Source: Stenotrophomonas sp. Ste86
GTDB lineage: Bacteria; Pseudomonadota; Gammaproteobacteria; Xanthomonadales; Xanthomonadaceae
Length of the DNA: 64,000 nt
NCBI RefSeq assembly: GCF_024519465.1
Contig: NZ_JALJRW010000011.1
Coordinates: 62,001 to 126,000, forward strand
Direction: 5' to 3'
Position 1 is the first letter of the stretch, and each line of letters starts with the position of its first letter. The position numbers were made by a program, and so were the translations under genes. The notes under the pieces were generated by a model. The model ran no database searches. It saw only the letters and a program-made list of their open reading frames with translations, and was not told where the DNA came from. Positions 56,294 through 64,000 of this stretch are shown here, one piece after another.

Positions 56294-56670
56294 TGCGCCA
56301 CGCCTGCCTGCTCGGGGTCGCGCTGTGCCTGTGTGCGTGCACGCGCACTGCGCAGACGCCCGAGCAGGTGCATCAACAGCAGCTGCAGCGCGCGTTCGCG
56401 ATCTGTGCCGGATGCCACACCGTCACCCCGGGTGGCGTGCATCGTTTCGGTCCCAACCTGCACGGGGTGGTCGGGCGTCGCGCCGGCAGCTTGGCCGACT
56501 ATCCCTATTCCACTGCAATGCGCCAGGCCGACATCACCTGGAGCACGGACACCCTGGATACCTTCCTGCGCGCGCCGGCCACCGTGGTGCCGGGGTCGCG
56601 GATGGTCAATGCCACCGCCGATGCGGAACGGCGGCGTCAGGTCATCGAGTACCTGCAGCAGGCACGCTGA
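56293..56670 (+). CDS. cytochrome c class I lipoprotein
   Basis: 125 residues. The lipobox in GVALCLCAC suggests lipidation at Cys16. A mono-haem domain has CAGCHTVTPGGVHRFGPNLH followed by GVVGRRAG, which is characteristic of class I cytochrome c2-like proteins, and a distal Met in VPGSRMVN. The mature protein would sit on the periplasmic face of a membrane. It is coupled to the ETF-QO gene with a shared TGATG and converges on the hybrid kinase gene with 3 bases between. Confidence 0.85.
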   Translation: MRHACLLGVALCLCACTRTAQTPEQVHQQQLQRAFAICAGCHTVTPGGVHRFGPNLHGVVGRRAGSLADYPYSTAMRQADITWSTDTLDTFLRAPATVVPGSRMVNATADAERRRQVIEYLQQAR

Positions 56671-56673
56671 CCG

Positions 56674-59600
56674 TCAGTCCTGGTGCAGCGACGCCAGGTA
56701 AGTGCGCAGGGCGGCATCGAAGCGCTCCAGTTCCTCGCCACAGGCATCCACGCCGTGCACGCCGACCTGCTGCATCAGCGAACGCGCCTGTTCCACCAGC
56801 ACACCGGCACCGAGGGTGCCCAGCCCGCCGACAATGCGGTGCAGCACCTCTGCCACCGTGTCACTGTCACCCTGCGCGCGAGCCGCCTGGGCGCGGCGCA
56901 GGTCCTCTTCGGTGGTGCTGCGCATGCTCTCGATCATCACCCCAGCCACATGCTCGGAGCCGAAGCGCTGCACGATCGCCGTGCGGGTCGGCATCGCGCC
57001 CGACGGTGTCGCCTGCGGGACGGCCACCGGCGTTTCCTCGTGGCCGGGCAGCCAGCGCAGCAGCACCTGGCGCAAGGTGGCCAGCGCGACAGGCTTGGCC
57101 AGCAGATCGTCCATGCCGGCTTCGCGGCAGCGTTGCAGGTCTTCGGCGAGCGCGCTGGCAGTCAATGCGATCACCGGCATCCGCGGCAGGCCGCGCTCCA
57201 GTTCGCGTTCGCGCAGGCGCCGGGTCATGGCGTAGCCGTCCAGCACCGGCATCCGGCAATCGGTGATCACCAGGTCGAAGTGTTCCTGCTCCAGCAGCGC
57301 CAGCGCGTCCTGCCCCTGCGCGGCAAGCGCGTAGGCAAGGCCGAGTTGCTGCAGCCGCCAGCGCATCAGCGCCTGGTTGGTGGGATGGTCCTCCACCACC
57401 AACACGCGGTACTGCCGCAGCGTCTCCGGCAACGCACCCAACGGCTCGCCGTCGCGTGCCGGGGCCGCATCGGACTCCATCGCCGGCACCCGCGGCAACA
57501 GCAGGTGCACCACCACTTCAGTACCCTCCCCGGGCACGCTGTGCAGTTCCAGGCTGCCGCCCATCAAGGCGACCAGCCGCTGGCAGATGCTCAAGCCCAG
57601 CCCGGTGCCTCCGTACTGGCGGGTGGTGGCGATATCGGCCTGGGCGAAGGGCTTGAACAGGCGCTCGCGCTGCCCCGGTGAGATGCCGATACCGGTGTCG
57701 GTCACCGCCAGACGCAGCCGCTGCGCGCCATCCTCCTCGTCGGTCACGCCCAGCGCGATGGCAACACCGCCCTGCTCGGTGAACTTGATGGCATTGCTGA
57801 GCAGGTTGAACGCGATCTGGCGCAGGCGCATGCCATCGCCCAGGTGCATCGGCGCCACCGCCGCATCGACCTGCAGCTGCAGTGTCAGCCCTTTGGCCGC
57901 GGCCTGCGGCGACAGCAGCTGCTGCACGTTGTCGAGCAGGCCGCGCAGCGCCAGCGGCTGCAGTTCCAGGCGCAGCGCGCCGGCTTCGATCCGCGAGTAG
58001 TCCAGGATGTCGTCAAGGATGTGCCGGAGCATCTGCGCCGAGTCCTCGATCACCGCGATGATGCGCCGCTGTTCGCCATCGAGCGGGGTATGGGCCAGCA
58101 CTTCAAGCATGCCCAACACCCCGCTCATGGGCGTGCGGATCTCATGGCTCATCGTGGCCAGGAAATCGGACTTGGCCGCGGTCGCGTGCTCGGCCGCGGC
58201 CTTGGCGGCAGCCAGCGCATCGGCCTGTGCGCGTGCCTCCGTGACATCCACCCAGTACCCGCTCCACAGAATTTCACCGGCATCGACCGCGTAGGGCAGC
58301 GCGCGCGAGCGCACCCAACGAAGGCTGCCGTGCGGGCTGGTGCGGAACTCGATGTCCAGCGCGGCGAAATCGCGTGCGGCGTGGTCCAGCGCCTGGCGGA
58401 CACGCTCGCGGTCCTTCGCATCGATGCAGGCCATCAGCCGCTTCTCGTCCGCCATCGCATCGGCCACGCTCAAGCCGAACAGCGCTTCCAGGTCGCCGGC
58501 GATGTACGGGAAGGAGAACTCGCCACTGCTGTCACGCCGCGCCTGATACACGGTGGCCGGCAGGTTGTCGGTCACGCCGGCAAGGCGCTGCTCCAGGCGC
58601 CGGCGCATGCCGACCTCACGGCGCAGCCGCCAGTAACCCCAGCCGTGCACCAGGATGGCGGTCAGCAGCACCAGCGCCAGCGGCACCGCCCAGCGCGCGA
58701 TCGAACGCCAGTCCACCTCGCTGTGGTACTCGGCCGACAGCCAGTCACCGCGAATGGCTTCATGCTCGCGCGGGCTGAGGTTGACCAGTACGCGGTCGAA
58801 GGTGGTCGCCAGCGGCGCGTACTGGCGCTTGACCGCCAGCGAAAGGCGGTCGGAGAAGCCGGCCGGCGCGGTCACATGCAACTGCGCGGGGTATTTCTCC
58901 CGCACGATGCGATCGGTGGTGGCCAGATTGCCGATGTAGGCGTCGGCGTCCCCGTGGGCCAGCCGCGCCAAGGCCTGCTCGGCACTGCGCGCGGGCACGA
59001 TGCGCGCATTCGGCGCGTGCTGCAGCACGTAGCCACGCAGGCGCTCGGGGTCGGACAAGAGGATGCTGCGCCCGTCCAGATCGGCCAGGGCCAGTACCGA
59101 GGGGCTGTCGGCGCGCACCACGATCACGTTGGGCACGGTGATGAAGGGCTGGCTGAACACCCAGTCCGGCCCGAGGTAGGCCGAATCATTGGGAATGCCC
59201 ATGATCACGTCGACCTCGCCCTTGCGCAGCTGCTCGCGCACCTCGAACCAGTCGTGCGCCGGTACCTGCGCCAGGTGCGCGCCGACCATGCGCAGTTGGC
59301 GCAGGTAGTCGCCCGCCACGCCGCTGGGCTGTCCGGCGGCATCGATGAAGGCCAGCGGCGCGGCGTTGGGCGCGAACGCCATCCGCAGCGGCGTGGCCAG
59401 CACCTGCTTCTCGGCATTGCCCAGGATCAGCCGCGACCGGGTGGACCACTGCAGCGGATGCAGCCAGCGTTGGGCCAGTGCGTCGTGTTCGCCGCGGGTG
59501 ACTTCGCTGAGCGCGCCATCCAGTGCTTCGGCCAGCGGCTGCTTGGCATTGGGAACGCCGAAGTGCAGACGCTCCGGTGGCAGGTCGCTGGGCCGCAGCA

Positions 59601-60252
59601 GGGTGACCTGGCGCATCGCGTGCTGGTCGATCAGCATGTTGGCCACGTACGCGTTGCCGATGTATACGTCGGCTTCGTTGCGGCCGACCATGTTCAACGC
59701 GGTCAACGTATCGGCGGCGGTGAGCTGCAACGCGGCCGGAAAGCGCGCGCGCACCTGGTCGCTGGTGACGAAGTCGCGCTCGGTCACCACGCGCAGCCCA
59801 TGCAGGTCCGGGTCGGTGGAAGTGCGGGTGTCATCGGGGCGCCCGACCACGGCCAGCGGCGCATCCATGTAGGCACGGGTGTAAACCACGCATCGGGTGC
59901 GGTCGGCGCTCAGGGTGATGTTCATCACCACATCGATTTCGCCTCGACAGGCGGCATCGAGCACCTCGGCCCAGCTGCCGTACCTGCGCACGTCCACCCG
60001 TACCCCGAGGCGCCGCGCGAGCAGGCTCAGGTAGTCGTAACCCAAGCCCTGCGGACGTCCATCGTGCATCGATTCGAACGGCGGCCAGCCGCTGTCGTAA
60101 ATGCCCAGGATGATGGTAGGGTGCCGACCAAGCCATTCACTCTGGCGGGATGATAGCGACGCCGGCGCGGCCGGCGCGTCAGCCCCCACCGCCAGCATCG
60201 GCACGAGGGCAAGGACCAGCAGCAACAGCCAGCGGGCAACCGGAGTACGCAT
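56674..60252 (-). CDS. BvgS-like hybrid sensor histidine kinase
   Basis: 1192 residues. A signal peptide (1-~23) is followed by two periplasmic solute-binding (SBP_bac_3) domains, about 45-265 and 285-505. A membrane helix (~518-540, AVPLALVLLTAILVHGWGYW), a PAS domain (~555-670), and HisKA with phospho-His H702 (ATMSHEIRTPMSGV) come next. The ATPase domain has NLLSNAIKFTEQGG and DTGIGI, the receiver domain has Asp997 (VITDCRMP), and an HPt domain has His1137 (VLHRIVGGLG). The Lys usually near the HPt His is Val here. It would sense small ligands and send phosphate to a response regulator, likely the divergent LuxR-type protein at 60331. Confidence 0.93.
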   Translation of the reverse strand: MRTPVARWLLLLVLALVPMLAVGADAPAAPASLSSRQSEWLGRHPTIILGIYDSGWPPFESMHDGRPQGLGYDYLSLLARRLGVRVDVRRYGSWAEVLDAACRGEIDVVMNITLSADRTRCVVYTRAYMDAPLAVVGRPDDTRTSTDPDLHGLRVVTERDFVTSDQVRARFPAALQLTAADTLTALNMVGRNEADVYIGNAYVANMLIDQHAMRQVTLLRPSDLPPERLHFGVPNAKQPLAEALDGALSEVTRGEHDALAQRWLHPLQWSTRSRLILGNAEKQVLATPLRMAFAPNAAPLAFIDAAGQPSGVAGDYLRQLRMVGAHLAQVPAHDWFEVREQLRKGEVDVIMGIPNDSAYLGPDWVFSQPFITVPNVIVVRADSPSVLALADLDGRSILLSDPERLRGYVLQHAPNARIVPARSAEQALARLAHGDADAYIGNLATTDRIVREKYPAQLHVTAPAGFSDRLSLAVKRQYAPLATTFDRVLVNLSPREHEAIRGDWLSAEYHSEVDWRSIARWAVPLALVLLTAILVHGWGYWRLRREVGMRRRLEQRLAGVTDNLPATVYQARRDSSGEFSFPYIAGDLEALFGLSVADAMADEKRLMACIDAKDRERVRQALDHAARDFAALDIEFRTSPHGSLRWVRSRALPYAVDAGEILWSGYWVDVTEARAQADALAAAKAAAEHATAAKSDFLATMSHEIRTPMSGVLGMLEVLAHTPLDGEQRRIIAVIEDSAQMLRHILDDILDYSRIEAGALRLELQPLALRGLLDNVQQLLSPQAAAKGLTLQLQVDAAVAPMHLGDGMRLRQIAFNLLSNAIKFTEQGGVAIALGVTDEEDGAQRLRLAVTDTGIGISPGQRERLFKPFAQADIATTRQYGGTGLGLSICQRLVALMGGSLELHSVPGEGTEVVVHLLLPRVPAMESDAAPARDGEPLGALPETLRQYRVLVVEDHPTNQALMRWRLQQLGLAYALAAQGQDALALLEQEHFDLVITDCRMPVLDGYAMTRRLRERELERGLPRMPVIALTASALAEDLQRCREAGMDDLLAKPVALATLRQVLLRWLPGHEETPVAVPQATPSGAMPTRTAIVQRFGSEHVAGVMIESMRSTTEEDLRRAQAARAQGDSDTVAEVLHRIVGGLGTLGAGVLVEQARSLMQQVGVHGVDACGEELERFDAALRTYLASLHQD

Positions 60253-60330
60253 GCGGTCTTATCTCCGTAGAATGATGTTTCCACCACGGCACGGCCCGAG
60301 CGGCGTCCGCCTAGGCGACCATACTAGTCC

Positions 60331-60969
60331 ATGACCCTCCGCATCATCATCGCTGACGATCACCCGGTGGTCCGTATCGGCACCAAAGCGGTGATCGAAG
60401 CCAGCGGCGTGGGTGTGGTGGTGGCCGAGGCCAGCAGCGCCGACGAACTGCTCACCGCGTTGACCACCCAGCCCTGCGATGTGCTGGTGACCGACTACTC
60501 CATGCCGGGCAGCCAACAGGCCGACGGCTTTGCCATGATCGGCATGATCCGCCGTCGTTTCCCGGACCTGCCGGTGCTGATGTTGAGCGTCTCCAACAAC
60601 CTGGCGATCCTGCGCATGGTGGTCTCCATCGGCGTGCTCGGTCTGGTCGACAAGACCTCCTCGATGGAAGAACTGCCGCTGGCCATCCAGACCGTGCAAC
60701 GCGGCCTGCCCTACGTGAGCCGCACGCTGAAGGAGCGCATTGACGCGATCGGCACGCACAACGTCGATGAGATCAGCACCAAACCGCTTTCGCCCCGCGA
60801 GGTCGAAGTGCTGCGCCTGCTCGGCAGCGGACTGACCGTGAAAGAGATCGCCCTGCAGCTACACAAGAGCGTCAGTACGATCAGCCGTCAAAAGGGCGAT
60901 GCCATGTTGAAGCTGGGCCTGAAGGGCGATGCCGAGCTGTTCGACTACCTGCGCGACGGCGAAATCTGA
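60331..60969 (+). CDS. LuxR/NarL-family response regulator (EvgA/BvgA/RcsB-like)
   Basis: 212 residues. The receiver domain has the acidic pair in IIIADDHPVVRIG, phospho-acceptor Asp55 in VLVTDYSMPG, Ser/Thr in LMLSVSNN, and Lys in GLVDKTSSMEEL. The GerE-type DNA-binding domain (~150-205) has KPLSPREVEVLRLLGSGLTV, then KEIALQLHKSVSTISRQKGD. The start lies 78 bases from the divergent hybrid kinase start, the arrangement expected of a BvgAS/EvgAS-like phosphorelay. Confidence 0.9.
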   Translation: MTLRIIIADDHPVVRIGTKAVIEASGVGVVVAEASSADELLTALTTQPCDVLVTDYSMPGSQQADGFAMIGMIRRRFPDLPVLMLSVSNNLAILRMVVSIGVLGLVDKTSSMEELPLAIQTVQRGLPYVSRTLKERIDAIGTHNVDEISTKPLSPREVEVLRLLGSGLTVKEIALQLHKSVSTISRQKGDAMLKLGLKGDAELFDYLRDGEI

Positions 60970-61170
60970 TAAATCGGTCACACTTTTAGCTCAACGCATT
61001 CCCCTCCCCTTGTGACGGGGTTGGCAGATATGCCATGATGTCGCTGGATGAGTTCCTAATGCGAGGTCGAAGGAATCGGCCGGCTCATCTACCACGCTCC
61101 CCCGTCATGGGCCGGGGCGTCTTACGCGTCGGCCTTCCTGCCCGATGCCCGCAGATCCATGGAGAGGCGC

Positions 61171-62103
61171 ATGAACTTCCTTCCCGCCGTCAGTCCGAGC
61201 CTTGTGCGTCCGCGCGTGCGCGTGGCGTTGGCCGGCCTGTTGGTCGCGCTGCTCGCCAGCGCATGCAGCCCCTCGCCTTCGACCGCGTCACCACAGGGCG
61301 CCTCCGCGCCACGACAGGATGTTGCCCCGATGCAGAGCACCCTTACTCCCGCCGCTACCGCCACGCCGCCCGATGCCGGCAGCGTGCTGTATTTCATCTA
61401 CCAGGTCGACGGCGATGGCGCGACGTCATATGAAGTTGCCAATGGCGCGGTCGCGACCTTCTGGTTCGGCCATGCCTTCGAACTGGGCGGCACCAGGTAC
61501 TACACCGGCTTTGCCTGGAACACCGCGGCCAAGTACGGCAAGCCGGGCGAAGACGAGGCCGGCCCGGAGACCCAGGTAACGCTGACCGAAGCCACCTTCA
61601 CCCTGACCGGCACCAAGGCCGACAAGCCCTGGGTGTTCAAGGGCATGGAACGCTCGATCGGCAAGGTCGGCGCCTACGGCAACCCGCCCACCATCGACAG
61701 CAAGCGCAAGCCGGTCGAACACCGCACCGCCGGTGGCAAGCTGCTGCTGGCGGTACCGACCAGCAGCTTCGAGGCCGGCACCAGCATTGATGGCTACAGC
61801 ATCCTGGTGTTCAACCCGGACTACGCGCAGGACAAACAGGACGACCGCGTCTGGGCCTACCTGGGCTCGGTCACCACCGGCGAAGACAACGCCGCCGCCT
61901 GCGACGAAGGCCAGGCCATGCCGTGCATCGGCAGCGATGGCGAACTGGCCTTCAGCGCCGTGGCCGGCAGCGATCTGCCCGCGATCCGCGTCACCCGCAC
62001 CGGCACCACCTTCGACGGGCCGGATGCAACGCGTCCGATGGGCCCGCAGGACACGGCGACCTACGCCTACGATCCGGCCGCCAAGGCATACGTACAGAAG
62101 TAA
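61171..62103 (+). CDS. lipoprotein, candidate immunity protein for the downstream effector
   Basis: 310 residues from the ATG at 61171, which follows a GGAGAGG ribosome site. The ATG at 61159 overlaps that site. The signal ends in the lipobox LLASAC. The mature protein starts with a Ser/Thr/Pro-rich linker, then an uncharacterised beta-rich domain (SVLYFIYQVDGDGATSYEVA, TRYYTGFAWNTAAKYGKPGE, TATYAYDPAAKAYVQK). Cys pairs occur in AACDEGQAMPC. I recognise no family by name. A lipoprotein directly upstream of a peptidoglycan hydrolase with a type IV-type tail is the usual place for the cognate immunity protein in xanthomonads, which would protect the periplasm. Confidence 0.7.
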   Translation: MNFLPAVSPSLVRPRVRVALAGLLVALLASACSPSPSTASPQGASAPRQDVAPMQSTLTPAATATPPDAGSVLYFIYQVDGDGATSYEVANGAVATFWFGHAFELGGTRYYTGFAWNTAAKYGKPGEDEAGPETQVTLTEATFTLTGTKADKPWVFKGMERSIGKVGAYGNPPTIDSKRKPVEHRTAGGKLLLAVPTSSFEAGTSIDGYSILVFNPDYAQDKQDDRVWAYLGSVTTGEDNAAACDEGQAMPCIGSDGELAFSAVAGSDLPAIRVTRTGTTFDGPDATRPMGPQDTATYAYDPAAKAYVQK

Positions 62104-62205
62104 GCAGCAAGCAGGACCTGTTGACCGACATGTTGAAGACTCATGGATGAGTCCGGTTGGCGTACTGCGGCATAGGCCGCTCCAACAACCCCAGAGGAAG
62201 ACGTC

Positions 62206-64000
62206 ATGGCACAGCGTGACTACAGTAAAAAGGAAGTTCTCGACATCATCGAGCAGGTCGCACAGCGCAAGGGCATCCCGAGCGAGGATTTCCTGCGGTT
62301 TGCGCACATCGAAACCGGCGGTCGCTTCGACGAGCGCGCCGAGAACAAGACCACCCACGCCAAGGGCCTGTTCCAGTTCCTGCCGTCCACCGCAGAACGT
62401 TACGGCCTGAAAGGTCACGAGTTCGATCCGACCCGCAACACCGAAGCGGCCGCGGAGATGTTCCAGCGCAACCTGACGGACATGCAGAAGCGGCACGACC
62501 GCACCGGGCATCCGTACCTGTCCGGCGAAGACAAGCCGACCGGGCTGGACCTGTACCTGGCGCACCAGCAGGGCGAGGCCGGTTATGGCTCGATCCAGAC
62601 CGCGATCGCCACCGGCACGTTCGGCGTGGTGCGCGACCGCCATGGCGAGCAGATCGACATGCGGCCGCGGATCATGGCGCAGATCGGCGATGACGTCCAA
62701 GCGCTGACCGGCCACAGCCGTGCCGACATGCGCAAGATGAACGACCACGACCTGGCCGCCAGCTTCGCCCAGTACTACGACCGCAAGTACGATGCGATCA
62801 GCATCCCCGAAAAGCACGTCGCCCCGCTCACCGAAGGCCACGCGCGCCCGGCCCAGCAGCAGGCACCGTCTGCCCCGACGCAGACGGCCACGTCGCCGGC
62901 GCAGACCGCCGGCGCCGCCGCGGCCGTCGCTGGCGCAGCGGCCGTGGGTGCCACCGCCGTCGCCGCCGCTGCTGGCCAGGACAAGCCCGGGATCAAGCTG
63001 GATGCGGCCTACAACGCCGGCGTGCAGTACGACGACGTCAAGTACGCGATCAATATTGCGTCCAGCCAGTATTACCGTGGCAACGGCGTCACCGGCAAGA
63101 ACGTGGATCAGGGCTACATCGACTGTTCCGGCTGGGTGGGCACGCTGCAGAACAAGACCCAGGACGAGATCAACCGCAAGGCCGGCCATGAGGTCTACAC
63201 CGACGCGGACAAGATCAAGCTCGGGTATGCCGGCTCGGGCACCATCGTGCAGAACGCCTACAAGGAATCGGGCGTGCTGCTCGACCGCGCCGGCATCGCC
63301 AAGCCCGGTGCCCTGCAGGAAGGCATGGTCATCGGGCTGGATACAGCCAAGACCAAGCACGAACACTGGAACGGCATCGACCACATCGTGATGGTGGTGC
63401 GCGACCCGAACACCGACAAGCTGTTGATCAGCCAGTCCACCGGCAGCAAGGGCGTGCACACCATGCCGGTGGAGGAGTACCTGAAGCAGGTGGAGAGCCA
63501 CCCGAACTGGAAGATCTATGCTTCCGATCCGCTGTCCAAGGGCCGCCACCTGCTGGAAAGCCACACGCAGGATCGCGTGCAGGGGCAGGGTGCGGCGACG
63601 CATGAAGCGCCGGGCAAGCACGGCAACGCACAGCCCGACGCCGCCCATGGCGCGCTGCTCAAGGACGGCAGCAAGGGCGATGCGGTGCGCAATGTGCAGG
63701 AGGAGCTCAACAAGCTTGGCTACGTCGGCGGGGATGGCAAGCCGCTGACCGAGGACGGCAAGTTCGGCCGTAACACCCAGGATGCGGTGCGCGCGTTCCA
63801 GCGCGACAACGGGCTGGGGGTCGACGGCATCGTCGGGGCCAAGACCCTGGGCGCGATCGGCGAAGCACGCGACAAGCCGCTGCTGAGCGATCCGCGGCAT
63901 ACCAACAACCCGATGTTCGAACAGGCGGTCAAGGGCATGGAAGGTCTGGAGGCGGGGACCTTCAAGGACCGCCAGTCGCTGCTCAACGCCGCCGGCGCGC
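62206..64000 (+). CDS. peptidoglycan hydrolase with probable XVIPCD tail: candidate X-T4SS effector (C-terminus cut by window)
   Basis: 598 codons are in the window and the frame continues past 64000. The start at 62206 follows AGAGGAAG. Residues ~15-200 are a lysozyme-like transglycosylase domain (catalytic Glu36 in AHIETGGRF, HAKGLFQFLPSTAERYG, YLAHQQGEAGYGS). An Ala-rich linker (~215-258) follows. A cysteine peptidase-like domain (~270-445) has Cys307 (YIDCSGWVG) and His393 (GIDHIVMVV). A peptidoglycan-binding repeat (~484-552) has GDAVRNVQEELNKLGYVGGD. From ~560, LLSDPRHTNNPMFEQAVKGM resembles the start of the XVIP conserved secretion domain. No signal peptide is present, as expected for delivery by a type IV system. 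Confidence 0.8.
   Translation, partial: MAQRDYSKKEVLDIIEQVAQRKGIPSEDFLRFAHIETGGRFDERAENKTTHAKGLFQFLPSTAERYGLKGHEFDPTRNTEAAAEMFQRNLTDMQKRHDRTGHPYLSGEDKPTGLDLYLAHQQGEAGYGSIQTAIATGTFGVVRDRHGEQIDMRPRIMAQIGDDVQALTGHSRADMRKMNDHDLAASFAQYYDRKYDAISIPEKHVAPLTEGHARPAQQQAPSAPTQTATSPAQTAGAAAAVAGAAAVGATAVAAAAGQDKPGIKLDAAYNAGVQYDDVKYAINIASSQYYRGNGVTGKNVDQGYIDCSGWVGTLQNKTQDEINRKAGHEVYTDADKIKLGYAGSGTIVQNAYKESGVLLDRAGIAKPGALQEGMVIGLDTAKTKHEHWNGIDHIVMVVRDPNTDKLLISQSTGSKGVHTMPVEEYLKQVESHPNWKIYASDPLSKGRHLLESHTQDRVQGQGAATHEAPGKHGNAQPDAAHGALLKDGSKGDAVRNVQEELNKLGYVGGDGKPLTEDGKFGRNTQDAVRAFQRDNGLGVDGIVGAKTLGAIGEARDKPLLSDPRHTNNPMFEQAVKGMEGLEAGTFKDRQSLLNAAGA

Noticed and set aside
61426..63900. Leftward open frame of over 800 codons across the lipoprotein and effector genes
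   Set aside because: The sense strand encodes recognisable lysozyme-like, Cys/His and peptidoglycan-binding domains with ribosome sites, and the antisense does not.

Overview
This is a 64 kb stretch of a GC-rich (roughly two-thirds G+C) gammaproteobacterial chromosome, almost certainly Stenotrophomonas or a very close Xanthomonadaceae relative. The evidence is gene content (long-chain olefin ole cluster, leucine-degradation liu block under a TetR regulator, class Ia nrdAB) and many short palindromes beginning GTAG, which match the SMAG/REP family described in Stenotrophomonas maltophilia. There are no rRNA or tRNA genes, insertion sequences, prophage genes or CRISPR arrays that I can see. Most of the window is ordinary chromosomal backbone.

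Layout. 1-2381: Old Yellow Enzyme (cut by the window edge), class II sirtuin, acyl-CoA thioesterase. 2837-6502: nrdB and nrdA. 7070-13200: a DUF2884 protein, zapE with a coupled hydrolase, an EamA transporter, a DUF3011 lipoprotein, a secreted nuclease/phosphatase and a cytochrome c5. 13315-18891: a TetR regulator divergent from liuA-liuB-liuD. 19413-24638: a ribosomally made, modified peptide (RiPP) locus, the most interesting accessory part. It holds a SagB-like dehydrogenase, a 92-residue precursor with a nitrile-hydratase-like leader, a cyclase/TPR membrane protein and a cNMP-binding diguanylate cyclase. 24911-28992: aceA and aceB with a divergent LysR gene. 29006-31931: a second LysR gene, an MFS transporter and lepB. 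32109-32978: a tandem pair of proteins that look like decayed type II 3-dehydroquinases. 33408-41256: dcp, an acyltransferase, arfB, a DUF2059 protein, truC, an O-methyltransferase, ubiB and ubiJ. 41401-42755: ddlA and a small DUF1328 membrane protein. 42817-48114: oleD, oleC, oleB and oleA, interrupted by an opposite-strand YkgJ-like gene. 48229-56670: a DUF4156 lipoprotein, an M16 peptidase, a repeat-containing secreted protein, trmL, glutaryl-CoA dehydrogenase, ETF-ubiquinone oxidoreductase and a coupled cytochrome c. 56674-60969: a BvgS-like hybrid kinase divergent from a LuxR-type response regulator. 61171-64000: a lipoprotein followed by a multidomain peptidoglycan hydrolase that runs off the window, which I read as a candidate bacteria-killing type IV secretion effector with its immunity lipoprotein.

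How the genes connect. LiuA and glutaryl-CoA dehydrogenase are acyl-CoA dehydrogenases whose electrons would pass through ETF to the ETF-ubiquinone oxidoreductase at 54617. Acetyl-CoA from such catabolism can enter the glyoxylate shunt (aceA, aceB). OleA-D condense and reduce fatty acyl-CoAs to long-chain olefins. The most distinctive content is the RiPP locus, the candidate effector/immunity pair, the pseudo-dehydroquinase pair, a secreted protein built on VRP repeats, and several large inverted-repeat elements.
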